A DNA stretch of 55,360 nucleotides from Mycobacterium sp. (GTDB lineage Bacteria > Actinomycetota > Actinomycetes > Mycobacteriales > Mycobacteriaceae): contig JAQSXQ010000001.1 of the NCBI GenBank assembly GCA_029256565.1, positions 1 to 55,360 on the forward strand, read 5' to 3'. Positions 7,324 to 14,937 of the stretch are shown here, piece by piece (within the stretch, counting starts at the first letter, position 1; each line of letters begins with the position of its first letter). The notes under the pieces were generated by a model. It saw only the letters and a list, made by a program, of their open reading frames with translations, did not search any database and had not been told where the DNA came from. The position numbers and the translations under genes were made by a program.

Positions 7324-8991
7324 CTACTTCGTGGTCCCGCGCGCAACTCGGCGTGCGGTTAGTTCGGCGTGCGCTTCCCGCAAGGTTCGGACGTCGCCTC
7401 GGCTCATGCCGAGTTCGCCAACGAGCAGGAGGTCGTCGACGAGGCGTGCGGCGTCGAGGAGCTTCCCGGAGCGCAGGAGGCGCCCGACCTGGGACCGTAC
7501 GGCGGTGAGCTTCGTCTCGGCGCCGGCGAGCAGCGCGGGGCTCGGGACGGGGAGTCGGTCGGCCTCGCGGGGCTCGATCTTGAGCATGCCCCCGCCGTAC
7601 GCGCGCCCGACGGTCTCGGCGCCGACGAGTGTCATGGAGTTCACCGACCCGAGTGGCAGGAGCGCGCGCCCCGTCGTGCGATGCTCGGGGCGCAGGTAGA
7701 CGCCATGCACGGAGTTCAGGTGGTGCGCCTTCGTCTCGTTCGTTGTCAGGCGCGGGGTGTCGGCGTTCATGTACGTGAGGAACAGGTCCGCCGGTGCGAG
7801 CAGCGGCACGCGCCACCACGGGGTACGGACCTTGCACTTGTAGGCGGTGTGCACGCCAGCCTTCTCCCCGGCCGCGATGTACTCCCACGCCGCCGGCGAC
7901 GGGTCGACGGGCCGGAAGAGGTACGTCGAGGAGCCGGCCTTGCCGAGCTCGGTGTGCGCGCGGGTGGTGAACGCGAGCCCGCGAAGGTGCTTGGATCCGG
8001 GCGGGGACAGGCGGATCACGTCGGACGCTGCGAGGCCGAGCTCGCTGACGCGCGCGGGTGACATCGCGAAGTAGCGGTTGTTCCCGGTGACCATGCCGAG
8101 GGTGGTGTCTCCCCAGTCCTCCAACACGGTGAAGCCCTCGCTGGTGGCCAGATCGGAGTATGCGCTGAGCGCTTCGGCCGACAGCAGCGACGGCGTCCAC
8201 TTGTCCTCGGGGCGGTGCGGGCGCCAGGTGCGCGCGATGGACAGCGTTGCGAGCTCGGCGGCGTTGCGGGCCTGGTAGACCGAAGCGTGCTCGGTCGGGC
8301 CCTCGTCGAAGCCGTCGGCCATGAGCAGGACGACCTCTTCCAGGACTCCGGGGAAGACGCGCTCGGTGAACAGGACGAGGTCGACGCGGGCGAAGCGCTC
8401 CATGAGGAAGCGGCGGACCTCACCGGCGTAGTTCACGCTCAGCAGCTCGGCGGGCAGGACGAGTCCGAGGCGGCCGCCCTTCTTGAGGAAGAGCGCGGCG
8501 TGGACGGTGAACGCGGCCCACGACGACGCGAGGCCGGTGAGGGAGACCCCGGCGCGCAGCGCGGCCGCGCGCGACAGAGCGCGTGAAGCGCCCGCGAAGT
8601 CCTGGTAGCGCACGTACGGCGGGTTCCCGATCACGGCGTCGTACGAGCCGGTGGGCTCGACGGTGAAGAAGTCGCCGGCGACGACCGTGGACGAGGCCGG
8701 GGCGGAGGAGAGGAGGCGTCGCGCGGCTGCGGCCGAGGCCTCGTGCAGCTCGACGCCGTCGAGCGCGGCGTCGTCGGGCGAGGTGCCCGCCGCGGTGCTC
8801 AGCGCGCCGATGCGGTCGGCGGCGGCCAGGAGGAAGGCAGCCTCACCGCACGACGGCTCGAGGACGTGGTCGGCGCCGGTGCGTACGGCCCACTCGGTGA
8901 CGTACGTCGCGATCGCGGGAGGGGTGAAGAACGCCCCGCGGGCCTTTCGCAGCTCGGCGGTGTCGGGTTCGTACGCGGCTGCCAGGGTCAC
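7324..8991 (-). CDS. type II DNA N6-adenine methyltransferase (gamma class)
   Basis: The 555-residue enzyme transfers a methyl group from S-adenosylmethionine to adenine in the target site. Motif X is FFTPPAIATYV (about 21-31), motif I is VLEPSCGEAAFLL (43-55) and motif IV is NPPY (123-126), in the X-I-IV order of the gamma class; a large target-recognition part follows. The size fits PaeR7I/SalI/XamI-like methyltransferases (about 530-590 residues). The start is GTG 8991. A strong terminator separates it from the DndB-like gene upstream, so it needs its own promoter in 8992-9041. It protects host DNA against the endonuclease encoded just downstream. Confidence 0.88.
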   Translation of the reverse strand: MTLAAAYEPDTAELRKARGAFFTPPAIATYVTEWAVRTGADHVLEPSCGEAAFLLAAADRIGALSTAAGTSPDDAALDGVELHEASAAAARRLLSSAPASSTVVAGDFFTVEPTGSYDAVIGNPPYVRYQDFAGASRALSRAAALRAGVSLTGLASSWAAFTVHAALFLKKGGRLGLVLPAELLSVNYAGEVRRFLMERFARVDLVLFTERVFPGVLEEVVLLMADGFDEGPTEHASVYQARNAAELATLSIARTWRPHRPEDKWTPSLLSAEALSAYSDLATSEGFTVLEDWGDTTLGMVTGNNRYFAMSPARVSELGLAASDVIRLSPPGSKHLRGLAFTTRAHTELGKAGSSTYLFRPVDPSPAAWEYIAAGEKAGVHTAYKCKVRTPWWRVPLLAPADLFLTYMNADTPRLTTNETKAHHLNSVHGVYLRPEHRTTGRALLPLGSVNSMTLVGAETVGRAYGGGMLKIEPREADRLPVPSPALLAGAETKLTAVRSQVGRLLRSGKLLDAARLVDDLLLVGELGMSRGDVRTLREAHAELTARRVARGTTK

Positions 8992-9041
8992 GGCGTCATT
9001 CTGCCGTACGCCCCCGTCAGGACCGGGAGAGCGGGTGACGA

Positions 9042-9084
9042 CACTCCGTGTCCCCTCGGCTCAGAGTCGAGGGGACACGGAGTG
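9042..9084 (-). terminator. 17-bp perfect stem terminator after the DndB-like gene
   Basis: CACTCCGTGTCCCCTCG (9042-9058) pairs without mismatch with 9068-9084 around a 9-base loop. It lies directly after the stop of the 9088-10209 gene. It should uncouple that gene from the methyltransferase. Confidence 0.8.
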
Positions 9085-9087
9085 GTT

Positions 9088-10209
9088 CTAGAAGCCGACC
9101 CGGGCGACGAGCGAGTCCGCGACAGCCTTGCGGGTCTGGAACGAGGAGCGCACGGTCAACCGCGTGTCTCCGGCGGAGGTGACCGAAGACACCAGGACGC
9201 CCATGCGCTGCCAGATCGGGTTGCTGTGGGAGAAGTAGTCGACGTCGCGCGCGCCGTTGCCCGTCTTGGCGGGTTCGGCAAGCACCTTGAGGCACGTCAT
9301 GTCCTTGTCCTCGGTCGCCCAGATGCGAGCGGCGACGGCGACGACGCCGTGGATCGACAGAGCGGTGCCTGCCAGCGAGGATCCGCGGATCTCCTTGCGC
9401 TTCTCGATGGGCAGCATGCCGAACTCGGGCCGGACGTCGACGAGGTGGTCCCAGAAGTCGATGAGGAACGCGACCTGCTCGTCGCGGTCCTCCGCGCTGT
9501 AGGGGATGTCCGACCAGTGGTCCTGCATGGCCTTCGAGAGCGTGTTGAACGCGAAGATCTTCGCGGAGGACGCCGAGACCGAGTTCTTGAGGATCTCCAC
9601 GTTGTGCCGCAGGTGCTTGGAACCACGGACGAGCCTGTTCGCGAGGTCGTCGGTGGTGAACTCGTCCGAGTGTGCCCACTTGGCCGCGGTCTCGTTGACC
9701 TTCTCGCCCTCGGTGTTGAACTTGGCCGCAACGCGCGCGGCCGTCTTGGCGTCCGCGATCCAGATCCGGACCGCGAACCGACGGTCGTAGATGCTCACAG
9801 CGTCGGGGTCCATCGCTGCGAACTTCTGCGCTGCCAACTGCAGAGCCGTGATGCGGGACTGCGAGTCGACTGAGGTGTCGAAGTGACCCTTGTAGAGCAC
9901 GAACGTTCCGTCCTCCAACTCGTAGTCAGTCTCCTGCGGGTCCGGGTCCACGCGGATCGAGAGGTTCCCGATCACCCCGTTGCCGTCGAGAAGTTCCTTC
10001 GCCCAGTTGTTCACCTTCCGCCGCGTTTTCGCCGACATGCGGCTGTTCTCCTGCCAGTCCGGCCGGATGTTCCCCTCGAGGCGGATCAGGTCGTCATCGA
10101 TCCAGTTCAGGATCTCGCGACCCGGGAGGACGGCCTCGTAGTGGATGCCTCCGGCATCGTCCACCTCGCGGACGTCGGGGATGGTGGCCAGCGGTTCGAT
10201 CTTCTTCAC
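9088..10209 (-). CDS. DndB-like (DGQHR-domain) protein
   Basis: The 373-residue protein resembles DndB/DGQHR proteins. A segment KGHFDTSVDSQSRITALQLA occupies the place of the DGQHR motif with D-S-Q-S-R, and the downstream helical region ends with the typical W-x-R-x-G close (NPIWQRMGVLV). In phosphorothioation systems DndB is a regulator of dnd genes, but no dndACDE genes are present here. It sits upstream of a restriction-modification pair in the same direction. GTG 10209 follows AAGGAG with 5-base spacing; GTG 10215 is a worse alternative. Repeats in its promoter suggest autoregulation. Family membership is moderately sure, role unknown. Confidence 0.65.
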   Translation of the reverse strand: MKKIEPLATIPDVREVDDAGGIHYEAVLPGREILNWIDDDLIRLEGNIRPDWQENSRMSAKTRRKVNNWAKELLDGNGVIGNLSIRVDPDPQETDYELEDGTFVLYKGHFDTSVDSQSRITALQLAAQKFAAMDPDAVSIYDRRFAVRIWIADAKTAARVAAKFNTEGEKVNETAAKWAHSDEFTTDDLANRLVRGSKHLRHNVEILKNSVSASSAKIFAFNTLSKAMQDHWSDIPYSAEDRDEQVAFLIDFWDHLVDVRPEFGMLPIEKRKEIRGSSLAGTALSIHGVVAVAARIWATEDKDMTCLKVLAEPAKTGNGARDVDYFSHSNPIWQRMGVLVSSVTSAGDTRLTVRSSFQTRKAVADSLVARVGF

Positions 10210-10220
10210 GTGCACTCCTT

Positions 10221-10255
10221 CAGTACGTTGATACGGGCGCAGTACGTCTGTACGT
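10221..10255 (-). promoter_or_regulatory. TACGT-repeat operator in front of the DndB-like gene
   Basis: CAGTACGT occurs at 10221-10228 and 10240-10247, followed at once by CTGTACGT (10248-10255). The first two are 19 bp apart. The block begins 11 bases upstream of the start codon and contains palindromic GTAC cores. It is the obvious binding site for the DndB-like protein or another regulator. Confidence 0.55.
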
Positions 10256-10503
10256 GCGTCATGCGGATGACTCTATCATGACTCACACGTATGCACGTAG
10301 GCTGCGCGTAGAGACGTTGCCGGAGGGGTTGCACGGGCGAGGTTGTGGAGCTCCTACAGCGAGACCTGCTGTACGAGAACTGACCGTTTGTCGTACACCG
10401 CGGCGGCCGGCGCGACACGCCGAGCGAACATGTCGCAGAACTAGTGTCCGAAAACCTCTGGTGTCGCAGAACGCGACCCTGGGTTTTCGCTACCGTCACC
10501 GGC
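10256..10503. promoter_or_regulatory. upstream region of the serine recombinase with res-like dyads
   Basis: No gene is seen. Between 10431 and 10489 there are two direct copies of TGTCGCAGAAC (10431, 10462; 31 bp apart). The second copy lies inside a dyad: CGAAAACC (10449-10456) pairs with GGTTTTCG (10482-10489), and the inner GTCGC/GCGAC encloses AGAAC. The dyad ends 14 bases before the recombinase ATG. This is the layout expected for a resolvase crossover or operator site. Confidence 0.5.
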
Positions 10504-11094
10504 ATGGCACACACCTACGGGTACGCCCGGGTCTCCACGACCGCGCAGAACCTCGACGCCCAGGTCGACGCGCTCACCGGCGCCGGCGGCGTCGACGGAC
10601 GCGACGTCGTCGTGGAGAAGGCATCGGGCACCCGCGAGGACCGTCCCGAGCTCGGCCGGCTCCTCGCCGGGCTGCGGGAGGGGGACACGCTCGTCGTGAC
10701 GAAGCTCGACCGGCTCGGCCGATCGGCCGCGCACGTCGCGCGCCTGGTGCGCGACCTCGACGAGCGCGGTGTCACGCTCCGGTCGCTGACGGAGACGATC
10801 GACACCTCGAGCGCGACCGGGCGGCTCATGGTGCACGTGCTCGCCGCCGTCGCCCAGATGGAAGCGGACCTCGCGCGAGAGCGAACGCTGGACGGTCTCG
10901 CGGCCGCGCGCGCTCGAGGACGTGTTGGCGGCCGCCCGAGCGTCATGACCCCCGACCGCGTCGCGGCCGCGCGCGTCGCGCTAGCCGGCGGGCAGTCCCG
11001 TGCTGCGGTCGCCCGCGCACTCGGTGTCTCCCGAGACACGCTGTATCGGCACCTCGGCGCCCTGGATGCGGCCGAGGTCGGCGAGACCCGGTGA
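10504..11094 (+). CDS. serine recombinase (resolvase/invertase)
   Basis: The 196-residue protein has the full small serine recombinase layout. The catalytic serine is in YGYARVSTTAQN (S11); KLDRLGRS follows at about 75, the E-helix region at VLAAVAQMEADLARERT with conserved ER, then GRVGGRPS and a C-terminal HTH ending RALGVSRDTLYRHL. It cuts and rejoins DNA at paired sites for resolution or inversion. The start ATG 10504 fits the domain; a GTG further upstream only adds unrelated residues. It is translationally coupled (GTGA) to a zinc-finger gene. Probable substrate: the dyads directly upstream. Confidence 0.9.
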   Translation: MAHTYGYARVSTTAQNLDAQVDALTGAGGVDGRDVVVEKASGTREDRPELGRLLAGLREGDTLVVTKLDRLGRSAAHVARLVRDLDERGVTLRSLTETIDTSSATGRLMVHVLAAVAQMEADLARERTLDGLAAARARGRVGGRPSVMTPDRVAAARVALAGGQSRAAVARALGVSRDTLYRHLGALDAAEVGETR

Positions 11095-11510
11095 AGCGCG
11101 TCTGTCTGTTCTGCGGCGCCCGGATCAGCGGCTTGAAGCGGAGGGATGCGCTCTACTGCTCGGCGAGGCACAAGCAGGCCGCCTATCGTCGCCGCGCAGC
11201 GGCACTCCCGCCTGAGTTGTGGCGCATGGGTGCCGATGAGTACGCCGAAGTCTCCGAGGACCCCGACATGCTCGACGCTCTCGAAGAACTGCCAACGTCC
11301 GACCGCTCGTTCCCCGTGGTGATCGTCATGTACGAGAGGGCCACACTGTGCGTTCGATGCGGGGAGCTGATCAGCGAAGAGCTGAGCGACCCCGACCCCG
11401 ACCCCGACGACGAGCCGCTGCCCGGAGTCATCCTCCGCCGCTCTGGTGCCGACTACGGGCCGTTCTGCTGGATCGAGTGCCTGGTGGAGTCTGCGCACAC
11501 GGTGAGGTGA
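11091..11510 (+). CDS. zinc-finger protein coupled to the recombinase
   Basis: The 139-residue protein starts at GTG 11091, inside the recombinase stop. The N-terminus has CLFCGARISGLKRRDALYCS followed by ARHKQAAYRRR, the CxxC...YCS...RQxAYRxR pattern of small phage and plasmid zinc-binding proteins, here with His at the fourth ligand position. A second pair CVRCGELI and a late FCWIEC may form another site. A run PDPDPDDEP separates the parts. It may bind DNA and assist the recombinase; this is inferred from the coupling. No enzymatic motif is visible. Confidence 0.65.
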   Translation: MKRVCLFCGARISGLKRRDALYCSARHKQAAYRRRAAALPPELWRMGADEYAEVSEDPDMLDALEELPTSDRSFPVVIVMYERATLCVRCGELISEELSDPDPDPDDEPLPGVILRRSGADYGPFCWIECLVESAHTVR

Positions 11511-11753
11511 GTGCTGTCGTACTTCAAACCGTTCGAGGCCGCGGGAACCTCCTGCGCTACACCCGTGTTGTTACGCCTACAGGCGCACTACCTGGTGTTA
11601 TGCCCTTCGAGTATCCCGGGTTGTCCGACGCGGTGCGCAGAATTGCACCAGAGGTTCGGAGCACCGAGGGTCGCAAAAAACGAGCGACCCCCTGCTACCA
11701 ACAGGAGGCCGCTCCGGACCCGTTACTCGGCAAGAGTTGAAGGGACGCTAGAC
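11511..11753 (+). other. intergenic region with terminator-like hairpin
   Basis: No coding frame is credible. GGGTCGC (11668-11674) pairs with GCGACCC (11684-11690) around a loop that contains AAAAAA. It probably ends the recombinase operon or shapes the leader of the small membrane gene that begins at 11754. The small dyad CGCCT-AC-AGGCG lies near 11576. Confidence 0.45.
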
Positions 11754-11933
11754 ATGACGGTACACCGGGCCCCCGCGCCCACCTGGATTTCCGCTCTTAT
11801 CGTCGGCGCGGTCGCCGTGGCCGCGCTGCTCATTACCGGAGAGCCCTCGCAGGCGCTCGTCGTCACCTCGCCCGTGCTCGTCGCGCTCGGATCATCGACG
11901 GGCCGCAAGCCGGAACAGAACTCCCCGAGCTAG
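11754..11933 (+). CDS. small membrane protein
   Basis: This 59-residue protein carries two hydrophobic stretches, WISALIVGAVAVAALLI and ALVVTSPVLVALGS, with a charged tail RKPEQNSPS. GAAGGGACG precedes the ATG at a suitable distance. It is followed after 9 bases by the HTH gene. No family is recognised. It could be a membrane partner of the element's control genes or simply unknown cargo. Confidence 0.5.
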   Translation: MTVHRAPAPTWISALIVGAVAVAALLITGEPSQALVVTSPVLVALGSSTGRKPEQNSPS

Positions 11934-11942
11934 CCTCGCGTC

Positions 11943-12191
11943 GTGCCGTATCCATCGCGCCCCGTGCTCGAGGTGCTGCCGCAGTTCCGCGGCGACGTGA
12001 AGAATGGGTACAACCTGTTCCAGCGGGACAGGTTCGACCGGTTCGTGGCCGAGCAGTACATGGCCGGCCGATCGCTGCGCGAGGTCGGGGAGCTGACGGG
12101 GCGCACGCAGACGGCGGTGCGGCGGAGCCTGGCCCGCACGGGCACGCCGCGCCGCGGGCGAGGAGCCCAGCCGGTCGGGACGTCGTCGTGA
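11943..12191 (+). CDS. HTH DNA-binding protein (intact copy)
   Basis: The 82-residue protein starts at GTG 11943. It has VLEVLPQFRGDVKNGYNLFQ followed by a helix-turn-helix (GRSLREVGELTGRTQTAVRR) and a basic end RRGRGAQPVG. A frameshifted relative lies at 26114-26362, so this gene type occurs at two places in the element. Its stop overlaps the next start (GTGA at 12188). It most likely controls the adjacent small gene cluster. Function inferred from the HTH only. Confidence 0.7.
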   Translation: MPYPSRPVLEVLPQFRGDVKNGYNLFQRDRFDRFVAEQYMAGRSLREVGELTGRTQTAVRRSLARTGTPRRGRGAQPVGTSS

Positions 12192-12601
12192 AGTCGTTGT
12201 GGACGCCGACCGAGCTCGCGGCCGAGGTCGGGGTCTCCCGGGCGGCGGTGTACGCGTGGCTGCGCGCGACGCTCCCGCGCCCGGTCGACCGGCGGTGGCT
12301 GCTCGACGAGGACATGGCCGCGCGCGTGCGCGAGCGGTTCACCGCGACGGCGCCGATCCGTGAGCACCAACCGGGGCCGTGCTCGGTCGACGGGTGCGAC
12401 CGGCCCGCCCACGGAAGGGGTCTGTGCAAGATGCACTACGACCGGTGGTACCGGACCGGGAGCACGGACGGCCTCGGTGGCGGCGCGCACCAGCGGGCCA
12501 AGACGCACTGCCCGCACGGGCACGAGTACACGCCGCAGAATACGATCGTCTACCCGTCGGACGGGCGCCGGCGTTGCCGCACGTGCCGCGAGAGCCGGTG
12601 A
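12188..12601 (+). CDS. HTH plus HNH-like zinc-binding protein
   Basis: The 137-residue protein joins two parts. The first is an excisionase-type HTH (TPTELAAEVGVSRAAVYAWL, about 6-25), related to the 4660 gene. The second is a Cys/His-rich segment: CSVDGCDRPAHGRGLCKMHY, then DRWYRTGS and C-P-H-G-H-E-Y-T ending in CRTCRESR. The latter is common in phage HNH-endonuclease-like proteins, although the catalytic HNH triad is not clear. It is coupled to the 11943 gene by overlap. DNA binding is likely; nuclease activity is uncertain. Confidence 0.6.
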   Translation: MKSLWTPTELAAEVGVSRAAVYAWLRATLPRPVDRRWLLDEDMAARVRERFTATAPIREHQPGPCSVDGCDRPAHGRGLCKMHYDRWYRTGSTDGLGGGAHQRAKTHCPHGHEYTPQNTIVYPSDGRRRCRTCRESR

Positions 12602-12688
12602 GCGCGGGCACGAGCTGCGCCGTCGCGGCGTGCGTGCACCGTGGGGTCGTTCCACGGTGGTCGCATCCACCCGACGGAAGGAGTACCC

Positions 12689-12910
12689 GTGGCCGTGACG
12701 ATCGAGGTCTACCACCAGGACGAGCAGTGGCACGTGCGACGCCAGGGCGAGCGTGAGCCGCTGTCCAACCACGCGAAGAAGGACGACGCGGTGGCCGCCG
12801 GGCGCGCGGCCGCCGAACGCGAGAGCGCCGAGCTCGTGATCAAGAACCTCGACGGGACGATCGTGCAGAAGGACTCCCACGGGCACGACCCGCGCAACGT
12901 GCCAGGCTGA
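12689..12910 (+). CDS. DUF2188 domain protein
   Basis: The 73-residue protein matches DUF2188. It has the EVYHQDEQWHVRRQGEREPL opening, an Ala-rich middle helix with AAERESAELVIKNLDG, and the conserved close IVQKDSHGHDP. GTG 12689 follows GGAAGGAG; GTG 12695 is a possible alternative. The family is small, cytoplasmic and of unknown function, frequent in mobile elements. It ends the plus-strand cluster that starts with the recombinase. Confidence 0.8.
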   Translation: MAVTIEVYHQDEQWHVRRQGEREPLSNHAKKDDAVAAGRAAAERESAELVIKNLDGTIVQKDSHGHDPRNVPG

Positions 12911-12913
12911 ACC

Positions 12914-13003
12914 ATGGCCGGCGCGAGGGCGATGCCGTACGACGTCGCCCTCGCGCGCGCGGTCGAGCAGATCCCCGCACCGGGCGCGCTCGAGGGCGGC
13001 TGA
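12914..13003 (+). CDS. possible 29-residue peptide
   Basis: ATG 12914 begins 3 bases after the DUF2188 stop and reads MAGARAMPYDVALARAVEQI followed by PAPGALEGG. It could be the start of a gene truncated by rearrangement, or chance. The remaining bases to 13113 show nothing. Confidence 0.25.
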   Translation: MAGARAMPYDVALARAVEQIPAPGALEGG

Positions 13004-13113
13004 CGGCGGCTTCCGGGCGGGGTTCTGCCCCTTGAACGGCGTCCCGGTCGCGGCGCCCCTCGCGGTGCCAAGTCGTCGTCCGCTGAGTGGGTGAGGGTGG
13101 GTCCAAGCCGGTG

Positions 13114-14772
13114 TCAGTCGGTGGTGTCGTTGAGGAGGCCGAGTTGTTGGGCGCGGGCGAGGGCGGCGGCACGGCGTGAGACGCCGAGCTTGCGGTAGAT
13201 GCTGCGGATCTGGGTGCGCACGGTGGCGGGTGAGACACCGAAGTGTGTGGCAGCTTGCTCCGCGGTGTTGCCGGCGGCCAAGGCAGTGAGGACTGCCCTC
13301 TCTCTTGGCGACAGGCGCACGACCTCGACTCCTCGGGGGATGTTCACGCGTTGCAGTCGCCGGTTGAGCAGAGGGTTGGGGACGTCGGCGAGCTGAGCGA
13401 GGTGGTTGAGGTCGTCCGGCTCGGCGGCCAGGAACGGTTTGACATGGTTGTCGCTGGTGCGCAGCCTCACGGCCTTGCGGAATGCGGTGGCGGCGTGGTG
13501 CTTGTTGCCGGTGCGCAGGTGGGCCACAGCCATGACCAGGTGCATGCCCATCATGTCCGGCACGGGGATGTGGAGCTGGTGCAGGGCTTGGGCGGTGGCG
13601 CGGATGGCCTCGTGCGGGTGGCCGGCGAGCAGGTGCGCCCAGGCGGCGTGCTGGCGCAGGGACGCGACGTCGGGGTAGGTATCGACGAGCTGTAGCAGCC
13701 GGTTGCCCTCGGCCGCCTTGAGCAGGAGCTTGGCCTCGGAGCGCAGCACGAGCTGGCCGGCCAGGGTGGTGGGGTCGGGTTCGAGCGCGCCGTGGCGTGT
13801 GCGGGCCTTGTCGAGATGGGTGAGGGCGGCGTGCGGGTCGTCGAACAGCGCCGCGTGACTGGAGTGGGCGTAGGCGATGAACGGCCACAGTTCCAGGCTC
13901 TGTGTTGGCGGTCCGATGGCGTCCAGGTGATACCGAGCCTCGTCGGGGTCGGCTTCCTCGATCGCGACCAGTGCACGGGCGATCTTAGCCCCGACGGTCG
14001 TGAGGTGTTCGATCCACTGCGGTCCAGCGGCGCTGTCGTCGAGTGCAGTGAGCCAGGTGCGGGCCAGGTCGAGGTGCCCGCGGTAGGCGGCGACGAGAGC
14101 GAGGTTGGCCAACGCGTTCGCGCCGGCGTGGTGCGCGTGTGGGGGTGGTCCTGCCTCGAGATGAGCCCGGGTGTAGAGCTTCGCGGCGTGGTCGAGCCGC
14201 CCGGCGAGCATCGCGGTGGTTCCGCGCTCGGCTGACAGCCAGCCGGGTTTGGTCGCGACGTGAGCGGGGGTCCAGGGCAGGGTGTGTCCGCTTCCTGTAA
14301 GCACGAGCTGTTTGTCGACCCACGTGCCCAGACGTTCGGACTCCTCGTATGCCCCGCGCAGGCGTGCCGAGACGACGGCGATCGTGCCGGCGGTGATGAG
14401 GTCGCTCGGGCGGGTGAAGGACGTCAGTCGGGTGGCGTAGGAGCGGCCCTGGGCGGCGAACATGTTCAGGATCTTCCTCAGTTCGCTGTCCCGCTCACCG
14501 ATCTCGGCGCGGTGGTGGGCGAGCAACGCCGCGTACAGCAGGCGCGGTCTGTTCTCGAACTCCGTGGCGTCCAGGCCGCGGACCCTTCTCATGATCGGGC
14601 GTGCGAAGCGTCCGGGCAGGTCGTACCAGAGCAGGTCGGACAGGTCCTCGATGTCGTCGAGCGTGCCGGTGGCGATCGTCTCGCGGATCGCCTCATCGCT
14701 CAGTGACGACGTCTCGTCGGGCGGTGGGTTCACCTGATCGATCTTCGCCCAGCGACGCGTGTGAGCGCGCAC
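13114..14772 (-). CDS. LuxR-type transcriptional regulator with TPR-like body
   Basis: The 552-residue protein ends in a LuxR HTH at about 485-545: LSPRERAVLTALAAGNTAEQ, VSPATVRTQIRSIYRKLGV. The body is all-helical and Ala/Leu-rich, TPR-like (ANLALVAAYRGHLDLARTWL), without a Walker A motif. So it is not a full STAND/MalT ATPase but resembles the truncated LuxR-TPR regulators that neighbour actinobacterial surface-protein genes. GTG near 14733 (NPPPDETSS) is an alternative start. It is divergent from the large surface protein gene across 165 bases with repeated TTGATGAAGTT, so it probably controls that gene. Confidence 0.8.
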   Translation of the reverse strand: MRAHTRRWAKIDQVNPPPDETSSLSDEAIRETIATGTLDDIEDLSDLLWYDLPGRFARPIMRRVRGLDATEFENRPRLLYAALLAHHRAEIGERDSELRKILNMFAAQGRSYATRLTSFTRPSDLITAGTIAVVSARLRGAYEESERLGTWVDKQLVLTGSGHTLPWTPAHVATKPGWLSAERGTTAMLAGRLDHAAKLYTRAHLEAGPPPHAHHAGANALANLALVAAYRGHLDLARTWLTALDDSAAGPQWIEHLTTVGAKIARALVAIEEADPDEARYHLDAIGPPTQSLELWPFIAYAHSSHAALFDDPHAALTHLDKARTRHGALEPDPTTLAGQLVLRSEAKLLLKAAEGNRLLQLVDTYPDVASLRQHAAWAHLLAGHPHEAIRATAQALHQLHIPVPDMMGMHLVMAVAHLRTGNKHHAATAFRKAVRLRTSDNHVKPFLAAEPDDLNHLAQLADVPNPLLNRRLQRVNIPRGVEVVRLSPRERAVLTALAAGNTAEQAATHFGVSPATVRTQIRSIYRKLGVSRRAAALARAQQLGLLNDTTD

Positions 14773-14819
14773 AGGCTCGAGGGTGAATGCCCAGCCATAC
14801 GGGTGAAAAGACTCCCGGA

Positions 14820-14849
14820 TTGATGAAGTTGTTGATGAAGTTCCATCAC
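14820..14849. promoter_or_regulatory. tandem TTGATGAAGTT sites between regulator and surface gene
   Basis: TTGATGAAGTT occurs at 14820-14830 and 14832-14842. The second copy also forms a short dyad TGATG-aagttc-CATCA. The block lies in the divergent spacer between the LuxR-type gene and the surface protein gene. A similar TTGATGAA recurs at about 23536. It is a candidate binding site for the LuxR-type protein. Confidence 0.4.
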
Positions 14850-14937
14850 TTTCCCGTCACCGATTGCTGCCACCTGGGTCACATGGGGTGTTGACGAGCG
14901 CGCGAGGGGCGTGCGCCACGGAACTGATGGGGAACTC

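Noticed and set aside
9088..10209. a phosphorothioation (Dnd) system
   Set aside because: No cysteine desulfurase, DndC, DndD or DndE genes are present. Only a DndB-like protein was found.
10504..11094. serine invertase controlling expression of the surface protein
   Set aside because: No inverted recombination sites flank the surface gene or its promoter, and the two are 4 kb apart with a regulator in between.
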